This document shows positions 55,376-63,557 of a DNA stretch of 64,000 nucleotides, piece after piece. This DNA comes from Mucilaginibacter roseus. GTDB taxonomy: Bacteria; Bacteroidota; Bacteroidia; Sphingobacteriales; Sphingobacteriaceae. The stretch's first letter is position 1, and every line of letters starts with the position of its first letter. The notes under the pieces were generated by a model, which searched no databases, was not told the DNA's origin, and saw nothing but the letters and a program-made list of their open reading frames with translations. Position numbers and translations under genes: made by a program. The DNA is taken from contig NZ_JAJPWV010000004.1 in assembly GCF_021215455.1 (NCBI RefSeq), forward strand, positions 124,001-188,000. The letters are read 5' to 3'.

Positions 55376-55383
55376 CAAATATA
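55376..55383 (-). promoter_or_regulatory. -7 box before the 54872 gene
   Basis: On the minus strand TATATTTG is an exact box, 18 bases before the ATG at 55357. Its own TTG is the upstream false start. Confidence 0.55.
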
Positions 55384-55415
55384 AGCATTTGTTACTTATT
55401 TGTTACGCAGTGTAA

Positions 55416-56507
55416 TCAGCGCCTTACCGGCTGTTGCTTTTTATACCAGGCCATTGCTAACGTGATCATCTGGTTATAGGTAAGCAAGCCCTGGGGCTGG
55501 TTGTTAACCTTTAAAAATTTATCATAAAAAATGCTGCTCACCGCTTCGAGCCTGCCCGAATAGTATTCCCAATATTTACGTTCGGCCTTTAAATCGGCCA
55601 TTACACTTTTACTGATGCGTTTTTTAAACAGCTTAAAGGCCGTTGTATCCGCGTCGCGCAGGGCGTACATAAATTCGGTCATACCGCTGTAGTATGCGGA
55701 ATAGCGTAGTAATTTGTCCTTTGATTTTATACCCGCTAAAAACCCCGCGAAGTTGGCTTCGTCCTCGGGTGCGAAGCCCACCTGGTGCGATAGTTCATGA
55801 CAGGCCACAAACGGCCGCACAAACACCGGCATCTGGTAGTTAATTTGCGCCTCAGCGGTAAATGGATTGTAATAACCTGAAGTACCCAAATAATTAATTA
55901 CAAAGGTAAGCATGGCCGGCTTTACACCCGGAATATAGGTTTTAAACTGTGCCGATGAATCGGACAGGTGTTTTACAGCATTTACTGCTGACGCATATAT
56001 GCTGTCATTTGACTTCGCAAGATCGGCTGACGATAGTCTTTGGCGTGAATGGTTTGCACTATCAATAAGTTCGAGCGTTACCGCTTTTAAATCAACTACA
56101 GTATAGGCCGTATCGGTAAGGCCCAACCTAACGCTGGCAGGGGGGCGAAAATAATTTAATCCCCAAAAAAGGTAGAAAACAATTATGCCGATCTCTATGC
56201 CTGCAACCAACCGTAACGTAGTTAAAAGCGCACCTTTAAAGCGCCTTTGAAACAACTGTTTAATTATGCGGAATACAATATAAGCCAGTAACAGGGATGT
56301 CGCAATGTACACCAAATCGCCAAGGCTGAACGGCAACCAATTGAATAAGCCATGCAAAACCAAACATACTCCACGATACAAACCTTGCGAATAGTACTGC
56401 TCTACCGCTTGCGGGTGGTCGGCAAATACCATCAACAGGTAAATAACCAGGGCTGATGTTAGAACAGTGGCAAAAGGTTTAATCAGGGGATTATTGGCTT
56501 TAAGCAT
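55416..56507 (-). CDS. DUF3810 membrane protein
   Basis: This 363-residue protein fits DUF3810: three or four N-terminal helices (VLTSALVIYLLMVF, GDLVYIATSLLLAYIVF, GIEIGIIVFYLFWGLNYF), then a soluble domain with the metallopeptidase-like HELSHQVGFAPEDEANF. The HExxH-type motif (HELSH) suggests a zinc peptidase, but the family is uncharacterised. The ATG at 56507 is used; an in-frame TTG at 56534 lies before a near-match -7 box (TATATTTA). Confidence 0.84.
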   Translation of the reverse strand: MLKANNPLIKPFATVLTSALVIYLLMVFADHPQAVEQYYSQGLYRGVCLVLHGLFNWLPFSLGDLVYIATSLLLAYIVFRIIKQLFQRRFKGALLTTLRLVAGIEIGIIVFYLFWGLNYFRPPASVRLGLTDTAYTVVDLKAVTLELIDSANHSRQRLSSADLAKSNDSIYASAVNAVKHLSDSSAQFKTYIPGVKPAMLTFVINYLGTSGYYNPFTAEAQINYQMPVFVRPFVACHELSHQVGFAPEDEANFAGFLAGIKSKDKLLRYSAYYSGMTEFMYALRDADTTAFKLFKKRISKSVMADLKAERKYWEYYSGRLEAVSSIFYDKFLKVNNQPQGLLTYNQMITLAMAWYKKQQPVRR

Positions 56508-56543
56508 TGCCGTAAATATACATAACCCTAACAATGCTGCAAC

Positions 56544-56571
56544 AAAAAAGCCCCTGCAATTGCAGAGGCTT
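56544..56571 (-). terminator. Terminator after the DUF2911 gene
   Basis: AAGCCCCTGCAA (56548-56559) pairs with TTGCAGAGGCTT (56560-56571) apart from one mismatch. On the minus strand it is followed by six T. It lies 20 bases after the DUF2911 stop. Confidence 0.8.
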
Positions 56572-56591
56572 CTTCACATTTTATGCCAAGC

Positions 56592-57113
56592 TTATTTTAC
56601 TGATACCGGAACGGTTAATTCGTCCCAGCTTAAAGTAAAGCCTTTAGGATTTATAGCGTAAACCAGGCGTTCTTTCTTAGCGTCAGCCTTTACCGGCTTT
56701 ACCGTTACACGCAAAGCATCATCAGCCTGTTGGTATTTGTAGGCGCCCCATTGTTTAGGTACCTTGTTAAATATGATAGTCCAGTCGCCTTCTGTTGGAA
56801 TGGTGAATAAGCTGTAGGTACCTGCGGGCAGGGTTTTACCTTCAACTTTAATGGCTTTATCCGTTGTAAAAACGGTGGCCTCATTAGCACCAGCACGCCA
56901 AACCTGGCCGTAAGGTACAAGCGAACCCCATATTTTACGATCTTTCACTGACGGGCTGCCGTAGTTGATAGAAATGTTGGCCTTACCGGCTTTACCGCTA
57001 ACACTATCGCGCGGGCTGGCTACCGGTTTTGCATCCTGTGCTTTGGTAGTAATTGAAAAGAACATGGCGATAAGCACAACTGCAAATGCCTTTAATTTTA
57101 ATGCTTTGTTCAT
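56592..57113 (-). CDS. DUF2911 secreted protein
   Basis: This 173-residue protein has a signal peptide (about residues 1-25, ending TKAQ) and a DUF2911 domain: [22 protein letters not shown], then [20 protein letters not shown] and [21 protein letters not shown]. The family is common in Bacteroidota and has no known function. It has a full promoter. It may sit in the periplasm or be exported. Confidence 0.9.
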   Translation of the reverse strand: MNKALKLKAFAVVLIAMFFSITTKAQDAKPVASPRDSVSGKAGKANISINYGSPSVKDRKIWGSLVPYGQVWRAGANEATVFTTDKAIKVEGKTLPAGTYSLFTIPTEGDWTIIFNKVPKQWGAYKYQQADDALRVTVKPVKADAKKERLVYAINPKGFTLSWDELTVPVSVK

Positions 57114-57137
57114 GGTGGTATTTCAAATTAGTTACTG

Positions 57138-57166
57138 CAAAGGTAATTAACGGTTTGATTTAGCAA
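57138..57166 (-). promoter_or_regulatory. Promoter of the DUF2911 gene
   Basis: On the minus strand TTG (complement of 57164-57166), an 18-base spacer and TACCTTTG (57138-57145) form a good Bacteroidota promoter. The ATG at 57113 follows 24 bases after the box. Confidence 0.7.
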
Positions 57167-57211
57167 ATTGTATCTAAAAAAATAAAACAACCTTTGCTGA
57201 CGGTAAGAAAG

Positions 57212-57403
57212 TCATCGCCCGTCGCGCACTTCTTCCCAGTAAACCGTATTCAGCAACAACCCGTTTTTTGAGGCCACCTGTGCCTTAATTTTTTCCAGTT
57301 CTGTTTTAATTTGTTCGGGTGGCAGGGCACTGCTTAAGGAGTAGTGATATATACAATAGCCAGTGGTGCTGTTTATAAACTTATAATGTTTATCGGCTTT
57401 CAT
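57212..57403 (-). CDS. Small hypothetical protein
   Basis: This 63-residue protein has no recognisable domain. It looks real: a normal ATG, a balanced residue set, and a helical segment (PEQIKTELEKIKAQVASKN). It is next to another small gene on the same strand. It may be coupled with that gene. Confidence 0.55.
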   Translation of the reverse strand: MKADKHYKFINSTTGYCIYHYSLSSALPPEQIKTELEKIKAQVASKNGLLLNTVYWEEVRDGR

Positions 57404-57451
57404 CTTACCTGGATTTTACAACTAATAACGGGCAGATAGTAGAATAGTTTG

Positions 57452-57700
57452 TTAGCGTTTACGCTGCGGGTGAAACGTATCGGCAGTAAGCGCCAAATCA
57501 TTCGCAGTAATTTGTTCGGGTTTTTCAAACTGTTGCATAATCAGCTCGGTTGATAGCGTCAGGATACCGCCGGTGGTTTTTACGTCCACATAATCACTTT
57601 TAACAATATGCCCTTTGTAATCGCCTATTTGTTTGTTTATAACTGAAAGCCTCATCAATAATTCTACAATGGCGTAGGCCGGAACGGACGGTGTGGACAT
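57452..57700 (-). CDS. Small hypothetical protein
   Basis: This 82-residue cytoplasmic protein has no recognised domain. It has an N-terminal hydrophobic stretch but no clear signal peptide (VPAYAIVELLMRLSVINKQI). The -7 box TACATTTG lies 4 bases before its ATG, supporting the start and suggesting a leaderless message. It is divergent from the desaturase gene. Confidence 0.6.
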   Translation of the reverse strand: MSTPSVPAYAIVELLMRLSVINKQIGDYKGHIVKSDYVDVKTTGGILTLSTELIMQQFEKPEQITANDLALTADTFHPQRKR

Positions 57701-57704
57701 GATG

Positions 57705-57712
57705 CAAATGTA
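57705..57712 (-). promoter_or_regulatory. -7 box directly before the 57452 gene
   Basis: On the minus strand TACATTTG is an exact box, followed by CATC and the ATG at 57700. No TTG is seen at -33. Confidence 0.55.
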
Positions 57713-57899
57713 ACATCAATGTTAAAGCAGTATTAATTAACATTTTGTTAACCCTCAACAACCAACTTAACATTAAAATAATGCTGGCGAAGACCAGCAG
57801 CGCTATTTAACCCTCATTTATAAATATTTCAAAAAAGAATAATCACTTTCTTGAATACACATTAGGAAATATCTGCGTTATGAGTATATTTACAAACAC

Positions 57900-58919
57900 A
57901 TGACAAAAAAAACTGACTTCATTTATTCCGAATATTCGGAGCCGCATCGTATACGGACGAAGAAGATATTGAAAGAGCATCCTGAGGTGCGTCACCTTAT
58001 TGGCAGGAACTCGAATACCATATTTGCCATATTGGGCCTGGTAGCGTTTCAAGTGGTAATGGCATGGCTTGTCCGCGATCAGGCATGGTGGGTTATTGTT
58101 GGCGCAGCTTATTTATTAGGAGCATTTGCCGATCACTCGCTGTTTGTAATGATACACGAGTGCGCGCACCATTTAATATTCAAAAATAAAAAGCTTAACC
58201 GTTGGGCTGGTATGCTGGCTAACATGCCGCAAATATTCCCGAGCTCGGTATCATTTGAGCGTTATCATATCAAGCACCACTCTTTTCAGGGTATACATGA
58301 GCTTGATGCCGATTTGCCAAACCGTTGGGAAGCTAAACTCATCAACAACTCATTTTTAGGCAAAGCTATCTGGTTGCTTTTCTTTCCGCTGTTCCAGGTA
58401 TTCCGTATATCAAGGTTGAAGGAAATTCAGAATTTCGACTCGTGGATAGTGGCCAACGTAGCCGTGCAGGTTGTATTTACAGCAGCTATATGGTACTTTT
58501 TTGGTGGCGCAGCAGTTGGTTATTTGTTCCTGAGCTTTATGTTCTCGGTAGGCTTACACCCGCTTGGTGCCCGCTGGATACAGGAGCATTACCTTACCCA
58601 TAACGAGGAGCAGGAGACTTACAGCTACTACGGCCGTTTAAATACGGTATCATTCAATGTAGGTTTTCATAACGAGCATCATGATTTCCCATCAATACCA
58701 TGGAATCGCCTGCCAAAAATTAAACAGACGGCTCCTGTATATTATGATACATTGATATCACATAAATCATGGACGGTTCTTTTCTTTCGCTTTTTATTTG
58801 ATAGGGAAATATCACTGTTCAGCCGTATCGTGCGTAAGGACAGAGGCAAAGTGCCACTGAAAGACCAGGCCCGCCCAGATGCGGAAATTCAAATAGAAAA
58901 GCCTACTGTAATGGCTTAA
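57900..58919 (+). CDS. Fatty acid desaturase resembling sphingolipid delta-4 desaturase (DEGS)
   Basis: This 339-residue membrane protein has three histidine boxes of membrane desaturases: HECAHH (86-91), HIKHH (123-127) and HNEHH (257-261), with hydrophobic helices around them. What stands out is a match to eukaryotic DEGS1 beyond the boxes. The N-terminal stretch EPHRIRTKKILKEHPEVR resembles the Lipid_DES domain. GMLANMPQIFPSSVSFERYH, GLHPLGARWIQEHY and ETYSYYGRLNTVSFNVGFHN follow the DEGS1 order. DEGS enzymes insert a 4,5 double bond into dihydroceramide. Bacteroidota make sphingolipids, so a ceramide-type substrate is plausible but unproven. The gene stands alone with a terminator behind it. 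Confidence 0.88.
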   Translation: MTKKTDFIYSEYSEPHRIRTKKILKEHPEVRHLIGRNSNTIFAILGLVAFQVVMAWLVRDQAWWVIVGAAYLLGAFADHSLFVMIHECAHHLIFKNKKLNRWAGMLANMPQIFPSSVSFERYHIKHHSFQGIHELDADLPNRWEAKLINNSFLGKAIWLLFFPLFQVFRISRLKEIQNFDSWIVANVAVQVVFTAAIWYFFGGAAVGYLFLSFMFSVGLHPLGARWIQEHYLTHNEEQETYSYYGRLNTVSFNVGFHNEHHDFPSIPWNRLPKIKQTAPVYYDTLISHKSWTVLFFRFLFDREISLFSRIVRKDRGKVPLKDQARPDAEIQIEKPTVMA

Positions 58920-58929
58920 TACAAAGATC

Positions 58930-58957
58930 CCCCTCTTGGTTCAAGAGGGGATTTTTT
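58930..58957 (+). terminator. Terminator after the desaturase gene
   Basis: CCCCTCTTG (58930-58938) pairs with CAAGAGGGG (58942-58950), with a 3-base loop, followed by a T-run. It lies 10 bases after the stop. Confidence 0.82.
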
Positions 58958-58992
58958 GTTTCCACAAACTTGCATCGAATGTTTATTAATTG

Positions 58993-59021
58993 CATATTTG
59001 CTAATAAAATTAGCAAATATG
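58993..59021 (+). repeat. Perfect 12-bp inverted repeat covering a start codon, candidate operator
   Basis: CATATTTGCTAA (58993-59004) and TTAGCAAATATG (59010-59021) are exact reverse complements with the 5-base spacer TAAAA. The right arm contains the ATG of the 59019 gene, and the left arm holds a near-consensus -7 box (CATATTTG, 58993-59000). A repressor bound here would cover promoter and start. As RNA it would hide the start codon. Confidence 0.6.
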
Positions 59022-59489
59022 ATTGCAGTGAGCGTACAGGACAGGATAACCATATTTAGCCGTTACATTGGCCAGTTAGTAGTGATTAACAGGCTACTTA
59101 GCAATGAGCGCGATACAATTGGCAGTTTACAGGGTGTACGCAGCAATTCCCTGCTAATCGAGATAAAGGGTGTTAACCGCTGGGTACCGCTGTCTGACGA
59201 TATTTTGCTTAATGATATCCGGTTGTTGCTCAAGCCGCTTAAAAAGCTCACGCCAAAAATTATTGATACCGCTAATAACTTACCGGTTCAGGCCTTTATC
59301 ACGCCCTATTACCAACAACTGGGGTTTGACATGCCGGTGTTTGTTGCACCCGGCAGTAACCATAACTGCAAATATGTATATGAACTCGGCCTGGCTGACT
59401 ATCGTACTATAGGCGAGATCGAAGAAAGTAACTATCAGCATCAAAAAATGCCTAAAACCAATCAAGTACCTAACAAAGTTCACGTTTAG
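59019..59489 (+). CDS. Hypothetical protein with an operator-like start
   Basis: I do not recognise this 156-residue cytoplasmic protein. It starts MIAVSVQDRITIFSRYIGQL, continues mixed alpha/beta (GVRSNSLLIEIKGVNRWVPL), and ends in a helix with a basic tail (HQKMPKTNQVPNKVHV). The ATG at 59019 lies inside a perfect inverted repeat. Upstream, an open frame to 58956 would need a start inside the promoter and is less likely. It sits between the desaturase terminator and the 59535 gene. Self-regulation through the dyad is a guess. Confidence 0.6.
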   Translation: MIAVSVQDRITIFSRYIGQLVVINRLLSNERDTIGSLQGVRSNSLLIEIKGVNRWVPLSDDILLNDIRLLLKPLKKLTPKIIDTANNLPVQAFITPYYQQLGFDMPVFVAPGSNHNCKYVYELGLADYRTIGEIEESNYQHQKMPKTNQVPNKVHV

Positions 59490-59534
59490 TTAAAAATATG
59501 GTAATTAAAACCTACCTTGCCTGCCGAAATAGAA

Positions 59535-60443
59535 ATGAGCAGGCAAAAAAAATTATTCTCGCTGATAGTTATTGTTATGATAACTTTTACCTGTGCTTAT
59601 GCCTGGCACCGGTACCTTGCGGGTAAGTTTGAAATATCCGGCCGCTTGCAAAGCAAGGAGGCCAAAGAGATCTCGGGCATAGCAGCATCAGCCGTTAACC
59701 AGGATGTTTTTTATATGCACAATGACAGTGGCGATACCAGCCGCATTTTCGCTATCAACAACAAAGGCGAGTTACTTTCCACTATTTTTTACAACTGGGG
59801 GAACGGCGGAATACCGCAGCACGATTGTGAAGACATAAGCACCGGCCCCGGTCCGGTAAAAGGGGCTTCATACATTTATGTTGCCGACATTGGCGACAAC
59901 TCCGCATCCCGAACGTTTGTGAATATCTATCGTATTAAGGACAGGCCTTCACTTGTCGCCAAAAAAACAGTTACTACAAAAGCAACCGCCGTTCATCTTG
60001 TCTATCCCGATGGACCCAAGGATGCCGAGGCTTTTATGGTTGATCCGGTTGATCGCCTGATGTATATTATATCCAAGCGCTATGACAGCGTAACGGTTTA
60101 CACGGCTCCGTTAGCATTTAAAGCTAATGATACGCTTAAGCTCACTAAACGCTGCCGCCTGTTTTTTCAAGGGTTGAAACCTTTAAAATGGATTACCGCT
60201 GCCGATGTATCAAAAGATGGTCAGCACGTGCTGGTTAAAAACTACCAGAAGGTTTTTTACTGGCAACGCGAAACCGGCGAGGCTTTGTGGCAAACCCTTC
60301 AACGTAAACCACGTGAACTCCCCTACCAACAGGAAAAGCTTGGCGAGGCCATTGGCTTTACCGCCGGCGGCAAGGGATACCTCACCACCAGTGAGGGCGT
60401 TTATGCGCCTATCTATTACTACAAAACTCCCGGTTATTTTTAA
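59535..60443 (+). CDS. Membrane-anchored beta-propeller-like hypothetical protein
   Basis: This 302-residue protein has an N-terminal membrane helix or signal (FSLIVIVMITFTCAYAW) and a repeating strand-turn pattern (VFYMHNDSGDTSRIFAINNKG, YIYVADIGDNSASRTFVNIYR, AFMVDPVDRLMYIISKRYD, read as separate pieces) that suggests a beta-propeller. HDCEDIS and DNSG are family-like. The ATG at 59535 (MSRQKKLFSL) is used over a TTG at 59517, which follows a near-match promoter box. Its stop overlaps that of the next, convergent gene by four bases. The function is not known. Confidence 0.75.
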   Translation: MSRQKKLFSLIVIVMITFTCAYAWHRYLAGKFEISGRLQSKEAKEISGIAASAVNQDVFYMHNDSGDTSRIFAINNKGELLSTIFYNWGNGGIPQHDCEDISTGPGPVKGASYIYVADIGDNSASRTFVNIYRIKDRPSLVAKKTVTTKATAVHLVYPDGPKDAEAFMVDPVDRLMYIISKRYDSVTVYTAPLAFKANDTLKLTKRCRLFFQGLKPLKWITAADVSKDGQHVLVKNYQKVFYWQRETGEALWQTLQRKPRELPYQQEKLGEAIGFTAGGKGYLTTSEGVYAPIYYYKTPGYF

Positions 60444-60709
60444 TCGCCTTCCCTATCCTGCTCATTAGGATTGAGTATGTAATCAAAAGTTTCGTAACCG
60501 TTATGAAAAACAAACTTTAAGCGCTCTTTGGGCACATCTATATCAAGTGTAAGAGCAGCTATAGTATTGGGTATGTTATCTTTTATCAATTTTAAATCGG
60601 TTACGTTGGGCATGTGTATCTGTATGGCGTCCTCTGTTTCCTCTATTGTCCACCCCTGCAGGTTTGCCCTTTGTAGTATCTGCATCCACTTTTGCTTGTA
60701 AGCGCCCAT
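60440..60709 (-). CDS. Small hypothetical protein
   Basis: This 89-residue acidic cytoplasmic protein has no known domain. The sequence MGAYKQKWMQILQRANLQGW suggests a helix at the start, then short strands (TVPKERLKFVFHNGYETFDYI-like). It shares the TTAA stop overlap with the 59535 gene. It may be a small binding or regulatory protein. Confidence 0.65.
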   Translation of the reverse strand: MGAYKQKWMQILQRANLQGWTIEETEDAIQIHMPNVTDLKLIKDNIPNTIAALTLDIDVPKERLKFVFHNGYETFDYILNPNEQDREGD

Positions 60710-60858
60710 TGTTATATAGTTTTGGTAAATAAAGCAAAAACAGCCAGCTAAAGTTTGAGTGTAACTTAATTTTAGTGCTGATATGTAATAACCTCTGTCA
60801 GTATAATTTAATATTTACAACTAATACACATTGTGGTATCCAATTTGTTCGTAATGCG

Positions 60859-60891
60859 TTGCCTATATATAAGGCATAAATAATACCTTTG
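60859..60891 (+). promoter_or_regulatory. Promoter of the Mla operon
   Basis: TTG (60859-60861), a 22-base spacer and TACCTTTG (60884-60891) form a Bacteroidota promoter. The TTG inside the -7 box (60889-60891) is in frame with mlaE but is not the start; the ATG at 60901 follows 9 bases later. Confidence 0.7.
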
Positions 60892-60900
60892 CGCGCATTA

Positions 60901-61707
60901 ATGGATTCAGTAAATACATCATCTCCGCAACAAAATCCCGGTTCAAAGCTAAAGAAACGTGTTGCCGATTTTTTTGTTGACCTGTACCGTATAGGTGGCT
61001 TCACCATGCGCTTTTTCAAAGAGGCTTTTGTGGCCCCCTTTGAGTTTCAGGAACTGATACGCCAGTGTTACCAGGTGGGCGTGCGCTCTTTACCACTTAT
61101 ATCATTAACCGGTTTTATTATAGGTATTATCTTCACCAAGCAATCAAGGCCATCATTATTGGAATTTGGCGCTACCTCGTGGTTGCCGTCGCTGGTATCT
61201 ATCGCTATTTTGAAAGCGCTTGCCCCTATGGTTACAGCAATTATTGCCTCAGGCAAAGTAGGGTCGGGCATTGGTGCCGAGCTTGGCTCTATGCGGGTTA
61301 CCGAGCAGATTGACGCTATGGAAGTTTCGGGCACTAACCCCTTTAAATACCTGGTTGTTACGCGGGTGTTGGCTACTACGGTTACAATACCAATTCTGGC
61401 AACCTATACAGCACTTATAGCGTTATTGGGCGCTTACCTTAATATAAGTGCTAACGAAGGTATTAGCTACAGCGCCTTTATGGGCGAGGTATTTGAGCCG
61501 ATTGATTTTATAGACATCAACCAGTCGTTAGTAAAGGCAATTGTATTTGGTTTTACTATTGGTTTAGTAGGTTGCTATCAGGGCTACCACTCCAACAAAG
61601 GCACCGAGGGTGTAGGTAAAGCGGCAAATAACGCGGTGGTTATTGCCATGTTTTTAATATTTATTGAGGAGATACTGATCGTTCAGATAACCGGCTGGTT
61701 CAGGTAA
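60901..61707 (+). CDS. mlaE: MlaE-type ABC transporter permease
   Basis: This 268-residue inner-membrane protein matches MlaE: a cytoplasmic N-terminus with an amphipathic helix (LKKRVADFFVDLYRIGGFTM), then membrane helices and GSGIGAELGSMRVTEQIDAME, the coupling segment to the ATPase. With MlaF and MlaD it moves phospholipids between inner and outer membrane. The ATG at 60901 is used. It leads a three-gene operon; mlaF starts one base after its stop. Confidence 0.92.
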   Translation: MDSVNTSSPQQNPGSKLKKRVADFFVDLYRIGGFTMRFFKEAFVAPFEFQELIRQCYQVGVRSLPLISLTGFIIGIIFTKQSRPSLLEFGATSWLPSLVSIAILKALAPMVTAIIASGKVGSGIGAELGSMRVTEQIDAMEVSGTNPFKYLVVTRVLATTVTIPILATYTALIALLGAYLNISANEGISYSAFMGEVFEPIDFIDINQSLVKAIVFGFTIGLVGCYQGYHSNKGTEGVGKAANNAVVIAMFLIFIEEILIVQITGWFR

Positions 61708-61708
61708 T

Positions 61709-62482
61709 ATGGAAAAGGCAAAAGCACATATCGACTATAACAACCCGGTTATCAGCATCAGGGGCCTCCAAAAATCATTTGGTGATTACCATGTACTGCG
61801 CGGTATTGATCTGGATATTTTTCAGGGCGAAAACCTTGTAGTACTTGGCCGCTCGGGTACCGGTAAATCGGTGTTGATCAAACTGATTTCGGGTTTATTA
61901 AGGCCGGATGAGGGCAGCATTGACGTGCTGGGTAACGATGTACTTACTTTAACCGACAAGGAATTACAGCAGCTGCGCATCCGTATAGGTTTCTCTTTTC
62001 AAAACAGCGCTCTGTACGATAGCATGACGGTGCGTAAAAACCTTGAATTTCCGCTGGTGCGTAACCGTAAGGGTATTACCCGTAAAGAAATTGACAAGGC
62101 TGTTGAAGAAGTGCTGGATGGCGTTGGCCTGGTGCAGGCTATTAACCAAATGCCATCAGAACTATCAGGCGGACAGCGCAAGCGTATTGGCATAGCACGC
62201 ACACTGATACTCAACCCTGAAATAATGATGTATGATGAGCCTACGGCCGGTTTGGACCCCATCACGTGTATCGAGATCAACGACCTTATTAATGAGGTGC
62301 AGCAACGTTATCATACTTCGTCTATCATCATTACACACGATTTAACCTGTGCTAAAACCACGGGCGACCGTATAGCCATGTTGCTCGACGGTCAGTTTCA
62401 GCGGGTTGGCTCATTCGATCAGATTTTTGAAACGGATGATGCCCGGGTGAAACCTTTTTATGATTATAACTTTGTTCAATAA
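61709..62482 (+). CDS. mlaF: MlaF-type ABC transporter ATP-binding protein
   Basis: This 257-residue ATPase powers the Mla lipid transporter. It has Walker A GRSGTGKSV, the ABC signature LSGGQRKRIGIARTL, Walker B IMMYDEPTAGLD and the H-loop ITHDL. Length is typical. It follows mlaE directly and precedes mlaD by 15 bases. Confidence 0.94.
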   Translation: MEKAKAHIDYNNPVISIRGLQKSFGDYHVLRGIDLDIFQGENLVVLGRSGTGKSVLIKLISGLLRPDEGSIDVLGNDVLTLTDKELQQLRIRIGFSFQNSALYDSMTVRKNLEFPLVRNRKGITRKEIDKAVEEVLDGVGLVQAINQMPSELSGGQRKRIGIARTLILNPEIMMYDEPTAGLDPITCIEINDLINEVQQRYHTSSIIITHDLTCAKTTGDRIAMLLDGQFQRVGSFDQIFETDDARVKPFYDYNFVQ

Positions 62483-62497
62483 AAACATACCATAACA

Positions 62498-63484
62498 ATG
62501 GATGCTTCGGAAAGAAAAAATGCAGTAGTAGTAGGGATATTCATAGCCCTTGGTGTAATTATATTTGTGGTTGGAGTACTTACCTTAGGTAGCTCTTCAA
62601 AAACATTTGTAAAAAGCATACACATACGCTCAACATTTGGTGATGTAGCTGGCCTGAAAAAAGGCGGTAACGTTTGGTTTTCAGGCGTTAAAATAGGCAC
62701 AATTAAGGAAATCGCGTTCAGCAATAACTCGCAGGTTGATGTTGTTATGTCTATAGACGCGGCTGTGCAGCCTTACATACACCGTAACACACAGGCTAAA
62801 ATCGGTTCGGATGGTTTGATCGGCAACAAGATTATTGTACTTGATGGCGGTAGCCCGCAAGCGCCGGTTATTGAGGACGGCGACAGGATACAATCAGAAA
62901 AAATGCTGTCGACTGACGAGATGATGAGCACTTTGCAGGAAAACAACCGCAACCTGCTATCAATCACTAAAGACTTTAAACAACTCAGCAGCCAGATATT
63001 GCAGGGTAAGGGTACAGTAGGCGCATTACTGGCTGATAGCAGCATGGGCGTGCAATTACGCAACTCCATGAAGAACCTGCAGGCAACAACTGAAAGCGCT
63101 TCGCGTATGGCTGTGCAACTGGATAACTTTAGCCAAAAAATGAATACCAAAGGTGGCCTTGCCGATAAATTGCTTACTGATACGGCAACCTTTGGGCAGA
63201 TCCGTCAGTCAGTAGCGCAATTGCAGCAAACGGCAGCTAACGCCAGTATGCTTACTGATAATCTGAATAAGGCTTCATCAAAACTGAATACTACTGACAA
63301 TGCATTAGGCATTTTACTTAATGATCGTAAAACCGCGTCGCAAATGCAGAATACATTGAACTACCTGGAGCAAAGTTCAATCAAATTGAATGATGATCTT
63401 GAAGCCGTGCAGCATAACTTTTTACTTAGAGGTTTTTTTAAGAAAAGGGAAAAAGCACGTGCCGATAGTTTGAAAGGAAAATAA
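62498..63484 (+). CDS. mlaD: MlaD-type MCE domain protein
   Basis: This 328-residue protein has an N-terminal membrane anchor (about residues 8-28) and an MCE domain (about residues 36-115, with GDVAGLKKGGNVWFSGVKIG and IGSDGLIGNKIIVLDGG), then a long helical, glutamine/asparagine-rich region (about 140-320). MCE proteins form periplasmic rings or tubes for lipid passage. The C-terminal helical part is longer than in E. coli MlaD (183 residues). No MlaB or MlaC gene follows here. Confidence 0.9.
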   Translation: MDASERKNAVVVGIFIALGVIIFVVGVLTLGSSSKTFVKSIHIRSTFGDVAGLKKGGNVWFSGVKIGTIKEIAFSNNSQVDVVMSIDAAVQPYIHRNTQAKIGSDGLIGNKIIVLDGGSPQAPVIEDGDRIQSEKMLSTDEMMSTLQENNRNLLSITKDFKQLSSQILQGKGTVGALLADSSMGVQLRNSMKNLQATTESASRMAVQLDNFSQKMNTKGGLADKLLTDTATFGQIRQSVAQLQQTAANASMLTDNLNKASSKLNTTDNALGILLNDRKTASQMQNTLNYLEQSSIKLNDDLEAVQHNFLLRGFFKKREKARADSLKGK

Positions 63485-63496
63485 TAAAAGATATAC

Positions 63497-63541
63497 AAAG
63501 CAAAGGGGGCGTTACTTTTGAAGTAACGCCCCCTTTGCTTT
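63497..63541. terminator. Bidirectional terminator after the Mla operon
   Basis: A 21-base arm (63497-63517, start AAAGCAAAGGGGG) is exactly complementary to 63521-63541 with a 3-base loop. It lies between mlaD and the convergent gene at 63558. Confidence 0.9.
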
Positions 63542-63557
63542 TAAAACTATTACTTAA

